Origin: Chelydra serpentina
Lineage: Eukaryota; Chordata; Testudines; Chelydridae
Assembly (NCBI GenBank): GCA_037349315.1
Contig: JBAIAC010000133.1
Coordinates: forward strand, 1,550,001 to 1,614,000
Reading direction: 5' to 3'
DNA: 64,000 nucleotides
The notes beneath the pieces are model-generated. The model was not told the origin of the DNA and ran no database searches. It worked only from the letters and a program-made list of their open reading frames with translations. Positions 1 through 11,829 of this stretch are shown here, one piece after another. Position 1 is the first letter of the stretch. Each line of letters starts with the position of its first letter. The position numbers and the translations under genes were made by a program.

Positions 1-3000
1 CTCGCTGGCCCAGCGGTGCTTGTTACTTTTTGGGACAGGTCTCCTGTTTAAGGGGGCCGGCTCTTCACCTGGGGTAAATCAGTGGGGGAGCTCCGTGGAC
101 GTCAGCTGAGGATCTATCCCAGAGTACGATGCGTGCATCACGTAAACGCCCGAGTTATCACGCTGGCCTGCGTTAGCGCCCGGGTGTTTCCTGCATTCCT
201 GCTCCGGTTAGCTGGTCTGACCACGCTGCTCGTCCCTGGGCACGGTGCATGTACGGGAACAACGAGATGCATCTCTGCTGGCTGATTTGAAAGAGCAAAC
301 AAACCCTGGTGTGTGCTGAAGGCGTTACTCTGGGATCTCTGACCTCGGCTGGCTGGCTGGTAACGTTGAGTGCCTGCAACCCCTGGGTGCGTGTCAGCGA
401 AGGCGGCTTCCCGCTGGAACAACAGTACCAGAGAGGCCCATTTGGGTCACTGCTGAAGCCCAAAACGAGCGGCGAGGGAGGCTGAGAACCTGCTCGATCA
501 CCGTCCTGGGTATTCGGCTGAGAGGTTCCGGGGATCAGTTAGCAGGGACAATACCCTCGTGAGTGGGCCAGTCCTGCAAGAGGGCGTGTTGTGCTCCTGT
601 GGCTTTCGTTGCTATGTGGCGCGTCTCAGCTCTGCAATGCTGGTCTTCTCCTAACCACATCCTGAGACGTTGGCAAGGCTTGGCACGGAGGCTGCTTCGC
701 AGGGCAGCCGGGTGTTCACGCAGCGACCTTGAGAATTCGCTGCCACAGTAGAGCCGCCTTGATTTACACCAGCGGGGCAGCTGGCCCCAGATGCTGAGCA
801 AGGATTGCAAAGGTGACCGCTCTAGTGCCTCTTGTCTGATAACGCTATTCACTTAGCGCCCGAAACCTGAATACCACAAACACCCTCATTCCGGCCAGAC
901 CTCAATGGCAAAAGGCTAGCTAGCCCCTCGGCTGGTGTACCCCAGAGTAGCCGCATTGACTTCAGTGGAGCAGAGGATCAGGTCCAAAGAGCTTCAGGGC
1001 AGCCCCTGTGGGGTTAAAATTAACTTCTAGGGGCAACGGAGCAGTGCATCACTGCAAAGTTTGACACCCATCTCTGTAGTGAGCCGGTTTGTCCCCCGGG
1101 TGCCGCGGCTGACTACACCAGTGACTCAGCCTTTCAGGAGTCTGATTGGTCCTGCGCACCCCCAGGTTTCACCTCGCTTAAAAACGACTCGCCTACAAAA
1201 TCAGACCTAACATCACGGCAGTGTCACGGCTCACTCGTACTGACAAGTTGCTGACTTTCTCCTTGTTTCCGTCTAATGATCAAACAAATGGACTGGGCTA
1301 GAACTAGTGTACTTACATTTCAGTGGATAGTAAGTAGAGCCGTATAAACAAGCCATTGTCTGTAGGAAATGTTAGTTTGTCTTGACTTCACTGGTGCTTT
1401 TCATGTAGCCTGTTGTAAAACTAGGCCAGTATCTAGCCCCTGGCAGACCTCTGCGTACCCCAGGGGTCATCGGTGCTGGAACGAGGGGGGCTGCCGCACC
1501 CCCTGGCTTGACGTGGTTTCCATCCTAGGCGGGGTTTGCAGTTTGGTTCCATGGCTCTCAGCCGCCCCACTGTACAAATTGTCCCAGTGCCCCTGGTGGA
1601 GACCCACTGCTCTACAGTGCCCCAGACCACAAGCCTTCCAAGCAGCCAGCTGCTCTGTGAAATCAGAGTCGTTAATTACCCAGGTTTAAATCCCCCCACT
1701 TCCTGAGACAGGGAGCAGTGCCGCAAGGGGAGGCAAAGGTCACAGGGCTCCTGGGGTTTACGCCTGGCTCAAGTCTCTGTACCTCCCTTTCCTTTTCCAC
1801 CACCCACCGTCTGTCTCGGCCATTACCCTGGAAGCTCCGTGGGGCAGGGACTGGGCCGTCCATGCCCAGCAGCGGGCGGGACGAGGCCCTGACTTTAGCT
1901 GGGGCCTGTCGGTTCTCCTGCCGCACAGCCAAGAACCAGCCGTCTCACAGGCAGGAAGCGTTTCCGTGCGGTGCAGCCCGAATATCTGTACTGGTAACGG
2001 CTCCTCTGTCCCCGGTCGAGCGACGTGACGCCGGGACCGCACCTCTCCCCCCGCGACATTCGCTCTCGGCCCAGCCAGGATAAATACCCCGGTCTTGGAG
2101 TCGCTGTGGATTGGCCCAGAGGGCTACAGTGGGTGCGCGGGGGGGGCGTATTACTCACTAGCTGATGGGGGTGTCTGGAGGCAGATCAATGGCTTACGGC
2201 ACTAGACAGGCATTCACACTACGCCAGCGCAATGTACAACGGTATCAGGTGTAGCCTGTCACCGCGTCCGTCCAGAGAGGAACAAGCCGCTCCTTTGTGT
2301 GAAGAGCCCGCTGGGGCCAAGCCCTGCCGGAGGAGGGCTAGAGCGACACCCTCGGCTGCCCAGGAGGGAACCGCAGCCTGCGCCGGCATGACCATAGAGC
2401 CGAGGGGGCTCAGGGGGCCCCTTTAAAGGAAGGTTTGTCGGCGGCCCCTGGGGGCTTTTCTCGCCCTGGGATTTCTCTCCGACCCCAGCACTCCCGCGAA
2501 GAGCTCATCACATCACCTGACACGCGCTGCCAAGGCCCCAGGTGCGTGAGCCGAGCCCTGCCTCGCAGGTGTTGCCATGGCGACACACCTGCAGCCCCAC
2601 CCGCTCCCAGGGCTCACCTGAGCGGTGACGTGGCTGCGCTGCGGGGGAGGGAGCGACCGCATCCTCCCCGAACGTTACAGGAACCGGGGGAGCCTGGTGG
2701 TTAGAGCAGGAGTCGTGAGACCGGGCTCAGCCACCGGCTTCCTGGCTAAACGGCTTCGTCTCTCTGCACGGGCAGAGCGCACCAGGGCATCCAGCCAGCT
2801 GCAGCCCTGTGGGGCAGAGGGCTTAGGGAGCCCTGGGGCTCTCAGCGGCTCCTAATGGCGCTAGCCTCCTCCACCTCCCAGTGGGGTGGCTGCTGAGGGC
2901 AGAGCAGATCCGGGGCTGCAAGGCTGGGTGAGCATCTCCCTGCAGTTCTTTGCTAGAAGGGCCGGACAGCTCTGAGTGACCCACCCCAGAAAGTCGCCCC

Positions 3001-3480
3001 CCGGGTCTCCCAGGCCCGGCTGTGGCCAGCAGCTCACTCAGCGGCTCAGGGCGTGAGCCATTAGACCACGCCAAACCGGGGCGTGAATCCAGACGGCGCG
3101 TGCGTGTGAAAGCGTCTGATCTAGTCCCCTTTGAGGGGGGACCCGCTCATGGGGCGTTAAACCTCAACCCGGCAGCAGGGTGCCCGTGAGTCTGCACCAG
3201 CCTCGCCCGGGATGGATTCCCACCCCCAATTGCCAGTCCATAGACAAGCCTGCTCTCTCCCTGGTGGGGTGCATGTGATACACGGACCCCTCCTGGTCAG
3301 GTGAAGTGCTGCGGCGTCTCCCCGGTGTTCATCCCCTTCACCCATTAAACCCATAAACCCTCCACGCCTCGCTGATTTTTGGCTCATTCCGTTTGTCCCA
3401 GCCCCACCTGGAGCCCAGCTCCTGAAACCCTCTCAAAACCCGACGACGTTTATTGAGCTTTACAAAAACACACACCCGCT
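1..3480. other. Intergenic stretch, no gene recognised
   Basis: I find no S100-type exon or other recognisable protein in this GC-rich interval; the open frames are short and resemble no family I know. A MIR-like fragment with a tRNA-like head (a 'ggttagagcaggag' segment) lies near 2695-2830. This is the flank downstream of the S100A6 poly(A) signal. Confidence 0.5.
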
Positions 3481-3510
3481 TCAACAGCAGCAATTGTACA
3501 AAACAAAAAT

Positions 3511-3516
3511 TTTATT
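3511..3516 (-). terminator. S100A6: S100A6 poly(A) signal
   Basis: The minus strand reads AATAAA here, about 65 bases downstream of the S100A6 stop codon. Spacing and hexamer fit a normal vertebrate 3' end. Confidence 0.8.
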
Positions 3517-3581
3517 GGATACGCCGTGACCTATCGGGGTGCATTCCGGCGGGGCCTGCTGCTTCGGCCCGTCTACTACTT

Positions 3582-4926
3582 CTAACATTCCTTCAAACAA
3601 TCGTTGTAGATCATGGCCAGGGCACCTAGGAAAGTGACGTACTCCTGGAAGTTGACTTCCTGGTCCTTGTTCCGGTCCAGATCCTCCATGAGCCTAACAA
3701 TTTCAGCATCCTCCAGTTTCTAGAGCCAGAGGAAAGCACAGAAGCCATTCACAACCCAGGGAGGGGAAGGTTTGGGTTCCAGGGGCCAGGTGCGCTGGGG
3801 GCGGCGGAGGGGTTACATTGGTGCAGGGTTTAACGTTTCCCAGAAGCCTCCTTTCCCAGCCCACAAGCGCTGCTATGAGAGGAGAGATTTTGGCGGTTGG
3901 GTTTAACGTGCAGGTGCTGGGGGGAGGAGAGGGGGCTGGTGGCCCGTGCTATACAAGAGGGTCCACCTAGATGATCTGGTGGCCGTGCCAGCCTCCCACT
4001 CTATGACTAACATGGTGACTTGGGACCCCACGTAGGTTCTTCACGTGGTTTTTTGTGGTGTAAAGTGCAAGAGACGCCCAAACAGCCGGGTACACACTGG
4101 GTGTTGCTGAACAGGGAGCCCTGAGAGCTCCCTGATCCTGGGGGCAGTTACCTATGGCTCCTAGGGGGCACTCTGCCAGCTGGGGATTGCCGGAGTGCGG
4201 TGGCACTCTGGCCACACACACCCCCTTCACCCTGCTCGTCCGAACGGGGCCGCAGGGGCCGAACGGGGGCCGCAGGGGCCGAACGGGGGCCGCAGGGGCT
4301 CACTATACTGGGGAATTCTTAGCGGAGGAGATTTGCCGGCTTTGTAGCGGTCACAGTGATGCAGAAGGGGTGGAACGAGAGGCGGCTCTGGCCCCAGGCT
4401 GCAATATTTCTGCATGCACAGAGCTGCCAAGATCTCCGGGATGGGCTGTGGGCAAGGGCTCTGGAGTGGGACTTGGGGACGCAGGTTCTGGTCCCAGCTC
4501 TGCGACTTTGCGCAGCTCACTTCTCGCCCCTCCTCCTCTTTGTCTAGGTTGTAAACGTCTCAGGGCAGGGGCTCTCTCATTTGTACAGTGCCTAGCGCAA
4601 CAGGGCTCCTACCTTGGCCAGGGCCTCTCTGCACTAATGCAATGCAAACAAACCTAACGAGTCTCCTTCACTCACAGCAGAGCCAGCGGCAATCAACAGG
4701 GAGGATGTACTTTTCTGGGGGCTGATTTTCACCAGCTTCAACTTGCAAGTCCTCAAACACCTGTGACCCCGTCTCCAGCCATACTCACCGCCCCGATGCT
4801 CAGCTCCTTCTGGATTAGCTCCTTCAGCTCCTTCTTGCTCAGCGTGTTCTTGTCCCCTTCCTTTCCCGAGTACTTGTGGAAAATGACGACCAAGGTCCCG
4901 ATGGCCTGGTCCAGAGGGCGTGCCAT
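3582..4926 (-). CDS. S100A6: S100A6 (calcyclin), coding exons 2 and 3
   Basis: EF-hand calcium sensor, homodimeric and cytosolic or nuclear in known orthologues. Exon 2 codes 4926-4789 (46 codons, ATG at 4926) and ends at a GTGAGT donor. Exon 3 codes 3719-3582, follows a CTCTAG acceptor and ends in TAG. Total 91 residues; mammalian S100A6 has 90. The N-terminus [20 protein letters not shown] and the exon 3 run [16 protein letters not shown] are close to human S100A6. Pseudo-EF-hand lies at about residues 18-33. The canonical loop is residues 61-72, [12 protein letters not shown], with Asp 1 and Glu 12 in place. Human Cys3 is Arg here, while the protein ends in Lys-Glu-Cys, so the reactive cysteine has moved to the C-terminus. 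Identity is secure. Confidence 0.96.
4243..4302. repeat. Short tandem repeat, about 20-bp unit, in S100A6 intron 2
   Basis: About three copies of a GC-rich unit containing 'ccgcaggggccgaacggg' follow one another between the two S100A6 coding exons. Confidence 0.7.
4483..4655 (+). repeat. MIR-like SINE fragment
   Basis: It contains the MIR-type run 'ggttctggtcccagctctg' followed by a tail with 'cagggcaggggctct' and 'tgtacagtgcctagcgcaa'. It sits in S100A6 intron 2. Family assignment is from memory of the consensus. Confidence 0.55.
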
Positions 4927-4951
4927 CTCTGCAGGTCTGTGGTGGGTAGAT
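4789..4951 (-). other. S100A6: S100A6 exon 2 boundaries
   Basis: The acceptor CCCCCTCAG ends at 4952 on the minus strand, leaving 25 bases of 5' UTR before the ATG at 4926. The donor GTGAGT starts at 4788. Both sites are strong matches to the vertebrate consensus. Confidence 0.85.
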
Positions 4952-6093
4952 CTGAGGGGGGCGAGAGGAGGAGACAGTCGGTGAGCGAGGCCAGGACACG
5001 GAGCCTCAGGGGAACAGAGGACCCGTTCTGGAAACAAAACCGCTAGAACTAGAAGAGCAAAGCCAGCCCCAGAATCCCTGCCCTGGGGGGGGGGGGAAGT
5101 GGAGAGACAAGCCCGAACGGACAGGACAAGCTGGCAAGCCCAAGGAGCTGGGAAGTTTGGAGCACTCCCCCTAACTCAGCCCCGAAGGATACTGCTCTGT
5201 GAGCCCCGCCCTCCCGCCCAGGGAGCGCCCCCTGGCACCTGGGGCCCGATCACCTGGCCTCCCGCCCAGCATCTCTCAGGAGAGCGGCACAAACTCGGCG
5301 GTCCCAGAAAAACGCGGGAGAGGAGTTTCTGCCCATCTCAGCGCCCGGGGAGGGAGCCAACAGGCAGCGGGCCGGGGGGAAGGGACCCGCTCAGAGTGAA
5401 GGGCCAGATTGAGGGATTGTCTCAGGTTTACCCGGCCCTGGGACTTGACCCGCTAGGCCCTGACTTCAGCGGGCAGATTCCCGAGCACGTCCGTGGGCAT
5501 CGGGGGAGGCAGCCGTTCGGTTCTCTTGTCCTTGCGTCTCACCCCGAAGCCGCCCCCTCCCCGCTGGTGCGTTAGCCTGGGTGTGAGCTCAGCCCAGAGC
5601 CGGGGAAGAGGCGAGGCTCCAGAGCGTCACAGCAGAGGCTGTAGGTGACCAGACCCCCGGGTGAGGGGCTCTCTGGCACGACCCGGGAGACCAAAGGAGG
5701 GCGACCGAGGGCCGAACTCGGTCTAGAGTCTGTGTCCTTCCTTCCATAGGGGCCAAACCTCCCCCACCCGTCTGCCCCCAGCACCAGAGCCGCAGCCCCG
5801 AGGTCCATCACTCCCCAGGGGGTCTAAGCCGGGGGGGCAGAGGGGAGTCATGCAGCCCCCCCAGCCTCTTCCCATGCGAAGGGGGGCCCGGCTGTGCAGC
5901 GGCTCTAGGTATAAAGCGGGGGCGGGGCCCAGTGTTCCCCCCCCCCTTCCCACAAGGGGCCGCCAGGTCTTTCAAGAAAACCAACCACCGAGGCATTAGG
6001 ATGTTGCCCAAGTGACTTGGCCGCAGACTGGGAGTAACCCGGCCCCGCCCGGCTCTGGCGGAGTTTTCCTCCCCCCTGCGCCGAGCCGGGCCG

Positions 6094-6345
6094 GAGGGCG
6101 CAGATCCCGGGCTGGAAGGGCGCAGATCCCACGGACAGATCCCGGGCTGGAGGGGCGCAGATCCCACGGGCAGATCCCGGGCTGGAGGGGCGCAGATCCC
6201 ACGGGCAGATCCCGGGCTGGAGGGGCGCAGATCCCACGGGCAGATCCCGGGCTGGAGGGGCGCAGATCCCACGGGCAGATCCCGGGCTGGAGGGGCGCAG
6301 ATCCCACGGGCAGATCCCGGGCTGGAGGGGCGCAGATCCCGGGCG
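6094..6345. repeat. 35-bp minisatellite in S100A6 intron 1
   Basis: About seven head-to-tail copies of a 35-bp GC-rich unit, recognisable by 'gggctggaggggcgcagatc', with almost no divergence between copies. The array ends about 240 bases downstream (in transcription) of the S100A6 first exon. Confidence 0.95.
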
Positions 6346-6583
6346 CAGCCGCTTCTTTGCTGGCGAGGCGCCCAGCGCCGGGCTCGGGCTGGCCGGAGCT
6401 GCGGACCGTGCGCCCACGGATCCGACAAGCCCCAGGCCAAGCGCGGGGGGGTGGGGGCACAGGCCGGGGGAGCTCAAGGGAACGGCCCCGGCCCCTGGGG
6501 TGCGGGGCTCGTCTGCGTGGCGGGAGGGGGAGTCCCGCGCCCCCCGCCAGAGCCGGGGCGGGAGCGGAACGAACCGGACTCAC

Positions 6584-6664
6584 CCAAGACAAAGGAGCAG
6601 GCGACGGGTGCGAAGGAGGCGCGGGGCTGGGGTGCGGGCGCCGCCCGCGGGCCGCCGTTATATA
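6584..6664 (-). promoter_or_regulatory. S100A6: S100A6 core promoter and non-coding exon 1
   Basis: The minus strand carries TATATAA at 6664-6658. About 75 bases downstream is a donor, CTTGG followed by GTGAGT, so exon 1 probably runs from about 6630 to 6584. The surrounding 5.9-6.75 kb is rich in C, G and CpG, as expected of a CpG-island promoter. TSS position is inferred from TATA spacing. Confidence 0.7.
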
Positions 6665-7321
6665 GCGGCCCTGAGCCCAGCCCAGCAACCCTGCCCACTG
6701 CCCCCGGGAGAGGAGGGGGCTGGGTGCGGCTTGGGGAGGCCACGCCCCATCTGCTCCCGTAGCCACGCCCACTGCGGTGGCTGCCCCCAATATGCCCTGC
6801 CCTGTACATGCCCCCCCCCCTTCCCAGCCTCACCCGGCTCCCCGCCCCCAGTTTAGCCCAGCAGGCGGGTGCCACGGGTGGGGTGGGGAAGACAAGGTGT
6901 GATCTGCAACGCAGGCAGGTTCCCCCTGGGCCGGGAGCCAGGGGCACCAGTGAGGCAGGTGGCTGCCCTCCGTGACCTGCAGCAGGACCCCGATGTAGAG
7001 CGCTGGGAATCCCCCCAGACACACAGACCCCCCCCTACCCCCCACTGACCCCAGAACGCCGCCCATCCGGCCGCAGGCCGGCCTTCGCCTGTGGCCATCT
7101 CCCAGCCCAGCTCCCTCCCGGGAGCCCTGGGCCCAGGTGTGTTGTTATTATGGTTACAGGTGCCCTTGGGGGCCATGACTGAGATTAGGGCCCCACCCAC
7201 AGCCTCAAAGGGCTCCGTTGGGAGTTAGGCACCGAAATAACTCGAGGCGCTGGGCCGTTGCGCCGGGGGCTGCGGAGACGCCGAGGGACAGCCCCGGCCC
7301 CCGCAGCGTTTGCAACCTAGT

Positions 7322-7475
7322 CACTGCTTCTCAAACCATCTGATGTGGTGGACCGGCAATTTTTTTTCCCAATGTCCCAGGGACCGGTACCATATTTGTG
7401 CCATTAGACTATGTATTATTTCTTTCTTTCTTTCCTGGAAACTCGCCGCGGACCACCACTTTGAATAGCACTGAT
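7322..7475. mobile_element. Degenerate hAT/MER5-like element
   Basis: The left end 'cactgcttctcaaa' and right end 'ttgaatagcactga' are imperfect inverted copies of the CAGTGGTTCTCAA-type terminus of small hAT elements. The interior contains the 'ggaccggcaattt' and 'accaccactttg' segments common in reptile copies. No duplication could be read. Confidence 0.5.
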
Positions 7476-7647
7476 CTAGATGGCTACACAGAGGTGCATG
7501 GGGAATGGATGGACAGACCGGCGAAGAGAAAAGCGGTCTGTCTGGGACCAGATCTTCTAGCCTGGATACATGGTACAGAGCGTGGATGGAAGGTTATCTG
7601 GACAGAAGGAAACACAGGACACGGGGAGAACTGTGGACAGAACGTTT

Positions 7648-7653
7648 TTTATT
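7648..7653 (-). terminator. S100A5: S100A5 poly(A) signal
   Basis: AATAAA on the minus strand about 60 bases beyond the S100A5 stop. The local sequence CTTTCAATAAA is also found at the 3' ends of S100A4 and the extra paralogue. Confidence 0.8.
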
Positions 7654-7711
7654 GAAAGCAGCCGGACAGTGGCCAGAGCCAGGGGCTTTGCGTCCCGGTC
7701 TCAGCCCCCAG

Positions 7712-8797
<1,086 letters not shown>

Positions 8798-8934
8798 TCA
8801 TACTTATTTCATTCATCCATTTGCAAAGTGTTCTCCAGCCAATAGCTTCCTTCTTCTGGGTAGGACCCACCAAGATCAGGGCCCCTGGGTGCTGGGTCTA
8901 AACAGACACCAGCCCATGTCACAGGTGGGAGATG

Positions 8935-9035
8935 CAGGCCCAGAGAGAGGCAGTGCTTTGCCCCAGGTCACATGCGGCAGAGCCGGGAATCAAACCCTTC
9001 TCCCGTGTCCCAGCCCAGCGCCAGGGCGATGAGCC
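8935..9035 (-). repeat. MIR-like SINE fragment
   Basis: The plus strand reads the reverse of a MIR core: 'cccagagagaggcagtgc' and 'ccccaggtcacatgcggcag' followed by 'gccgggaatcaaaccc'. It lies in S100A5 intron 1. Confidence 0.65.
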
Positions 9036-9303
9036 CACCCTTCCACCGATGCTGTTGGGCTGAAGGGGAATGCACAGTCCGGAGCAGTAAGAACGCTTCT
9101 ACGGCGCTTTGCATGTTTCCAAGGCGCTACAATCCTAGCTAAGCTGTGGCTAAAGTTAACAGTCACCCACGCCTGGTACGCTGGAAGAGCAGATGATTAT
9201 TGCTAGCAGACTACGTTTTGGGGTCTCCGTAGAGAATTCTCACACACACCCCCCAAAGTCCCAGATACTGGCTCAGGAATGTAACTCCACGTACCCCCAA
9301 CAA

Positions 9304-9470
9304 GCCAGATGTGCACACCGGGACCTGTGCATCCAGCCGGGTGTGCACACCTGGACCTGTGTAGCCAGCCAGATGTGCACACCTGGACCTGTGCAGCCAG
9401 CCAGATGTGCGCACCGGGACCGGTGCGTCCAGCCAGATGTTCACATCTGTGTCTGTGCACCCAGCCCCTG
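9304..9470. repeat. 32-bp tandem repeat in S100A5 intron 1
   Basis: About five copies of a 32-bp unit built around 'ccagatgtgcacacctgg' and 'acctgtgcagccag', starting near 9304, 9336, 9368, 9400 and 9432. Confidence 0.85.
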
Positions 9471-9479
9471 GAAGGGAGG

Positions 9480-11380
9480 GTCCCTTAGAGAGCGCCTGGC
9501 AGCCCGGATCAGCATTCACGTCGCACTCTCTGTCAGTACCCAGCCCAAGCCGGGGACGCTAATGATCCAATCAGTGGACCAAATGCGGTGATGAATCCCG
9601 GTCACGGGCCACCTGCGGCACGTTGCACATACACTGAGAAGAAGCAGTAAAATGCCATGTTGTCCCATGCGAGAGACAAGCTGCAGGGGTGGGGGGGGCG
9701 GGATATTTTTTCTTGGACCAACATCGTGAGAGAGACAAGAAGTTGGTCCAGTGAAAGCAGTGACCTCACTAATACCCTGGGGCGGACGTGGCTTTCTCCT
9801 GTCATCAGGCCTCCTCCTTTCTGCCCGGCTGTGCTCGGTACCTGGGCAGAGCAAACCGCCCGCCCCCGGGAGCGGGTGAGCTGCACGCAGGCTCCGGCAG
9901 CAAGTCTGATTCATGGCACGGGGAGCCAGGGCGAAGTGGAGCCTGGGTGGCCAACCACACGCTGCATTAGAGGAAGCGGCCGCGAGGTGCATCTGGTCCT
10001 TTCCGGGGCTGCCGGCATGCCTTGCCATGGCCCGCTCCTGGGCTAGCTCACTGGGCACGGCATTGGCCTCGGGCCCAGGTACGCCGGGCTTCAATTCCCT
10101 GCTCTGTCACTGCCTCCCTGCATGACCCTGGGCACATCCCCTCGTCTCTCTGGGTCTCCGTTAATAGCCCATCCTTTGCCTGTCTCGTCTATTCAGCCTG
10201 GAGGCTCTTTGGAGCAGGGCTTCTAAGTGCTACCGTCACAATGCAGTGGGAAGCTGCCTGGCAGACAGATGATTAATAATTAAAAGTGAGGATTATGAGG
10301 GAGGTCCTGTCCAGGGCCCCAGGGCAGTTGCACATGCCGGGTCATCCATTTCCCTTGCCACGGCGCTGGCTCATAGGAAGTCAGGAGCTATAAAATACAG
10401 GGCTTAGTGCCGCAGAGCACTGCAAAGCCATTAAGCCATAAAATGAGTAATTACCAGCAGTAGCAGTTAGCCACAGGGAGGGTGAGCCGGGCATCTCGGG
10501 GCTAAGGCCCTGCCCAGAGAAGCAGAGCTGTTCTGTTGACTCACCCTAGCAACCAGAGCAGGTGGGTCTCACTGCCTGGGAATTTCAAAGGCATTTAATG
10601 GAATTCGGCATCGAATTTTGTTGTTTTCCAGTCAAATCTGGGTTCCTAACTCTCTCGGTCCCTGTCCCCTTCCAGTGAAAATCCCACCAACTCAGATGTT
10701 GCAAATCTCTCCAGGACAGAGGGAACTAAGGGCAGCAGCAAAAATCCTGCAGGGGGAAGCAGCCAAGCTCAGGATGAGTTAACAAGGCAGGAATCTCCAA
10801 GAAGGGGGGTGAGGCTGGAGCACAGCCAATGCCTGAGGGGGAGGGGAGAGAAATGCCACCCTTCCCCCAGCCTTCAGTGTCAACCTGGCCTCTGGAAAAC
10901 GAGCCACAGGGCATCCAGGCAAACAGAAAAACTGCTGCTGCTGCAGGCCAGGAATTCCCCCTGGGAATCTCAAGCCAACATTCCCACGAAGAGTTCAAAA
11001 AATCCTGGTTCCTCTTGGAAAAGTAGCTTCCCTTAGAGCCGGCTGGGAGGGAGAGAGTCCAAAGGGGCCACTGGGGCCAGGGTCCCAGGAATGAGGCCAG
11101 TGCTGTTACTGAGCATGCAAAGGAGGGAGCCAGGCAACCTTCCCTGGGACCCCCAGATGTTAGCGACGTAACCGGCGCGGCACCGTTATCTCCCAGCTCA
11201 GGGCCGGAGCCGTGCCTGCCCCAGCCGGAAAGCAGGTGAGATGGGTTCTCGTCTAAGCCGCCAGCCAACACAGCAGACACTGTGCCAACGCCCAGAAGCA
11301 GCTCAGAGCCAGCGTTCCCTGCAGCTCGGCCCGCACCTCCTGGAGCGTGACGGCCACAGCTGGAGGGAGGCAGCCCCCTG
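9480..11380. other. S100A5 intron 1, no gene recognised
   Basis: It holds a MIR-like fragment at about 10085-10275 ('ttccctgctctgtcactgcc', 'cctggaggctctttggagca') and otherwise unique-looking sequence. A plus-strand 'ctataaaata' near 10390 resembles a TATA box, but nothing downstream supports a gene. Confidence 0.4.
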
Positions 11381-11389
11381 GCACTGTGA

Positions 11390-11625
11390 ATAATGGGGGG
11401 TGTGGAGGATGCACATCTGGAGAGAGGTCTGCACAGCTGTGGCGGGGATCCCCCCGCACTCTGCCTGCAAGGGAGTGGGGTGCACATCTGGAAAGGGGCC
11501 TGCACCTCTGGCAAGGGGGCCTTCTAACGCTGTGTGCCCGGGAGGGGCGTGCGCAGCTGAGGAGAGGATCCGCTAACGCTGGGCATGCTGCCAAGGGCGC
11601 GGCACATCTGGCGAGGGGAGGGAGC
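11390..11625. repeat. Degenerate repeat just inside S100A5 intron 1
   Basis: Diverged copies containing 'gcacatctggaaagggg' or close variants recur several times immediately downstream of the putative S100A5 exon 1. Confidence 0.45.
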
Positions 11626-11707
11626 GAGAACCCACCGCGGCTGCGCTCCAGAGAGTCCGTTTTTTAAAGGCCACAATAGCCAATGTTATAAACCAAAACC
11701 AACTTAC

Positions 11708-11775
11708 CAAGGCGAGAGCAAAGGGAAAAGCAGAGCATCTGGGGCATGGCAGGCTGGGCGGCTCCCTCTTATATG
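11708..11775 (-). promoter_or_regulatory. S100A5: Probable S100A5 promoter and exon 1
   Basis: The minus strand has a CATATAAG TATA-type box at 11775-11768. A strong donor, CCTTG then GTAAGTT, has its last exon base at 11708. Exon 1 would be about 35 bases. Assignment to S100A5 rests on position: it is the first promoter-donor pair upstream of S100A5 exon 2 and lies before the S100A4 3' end. Confidence 0.6.
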
Positions 11776-11829
11776 CTCTGAGCTCCCTGAGGGAGCCCTG
11801 GTTTCTAGCACGTGAGAGGACCAATGGAA

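Noticed and set aside
5808..6790. Long minus-strand frames upstream of S100A6
   Set aside because: They translate the 35-bp minisatellite and the CpG-rich promoter region.
9300..9480. Regular 32-bp repeats as a CRISPR-like array
   Set aside because: There are no unique spacers, and the host is a vertebrate; it is a plain tandem repeat.
10385..10400. Plus-strand CTATAAAATA as a promoter
   Set aside because: No CCAAT box, donor or exon around it; left as chance.
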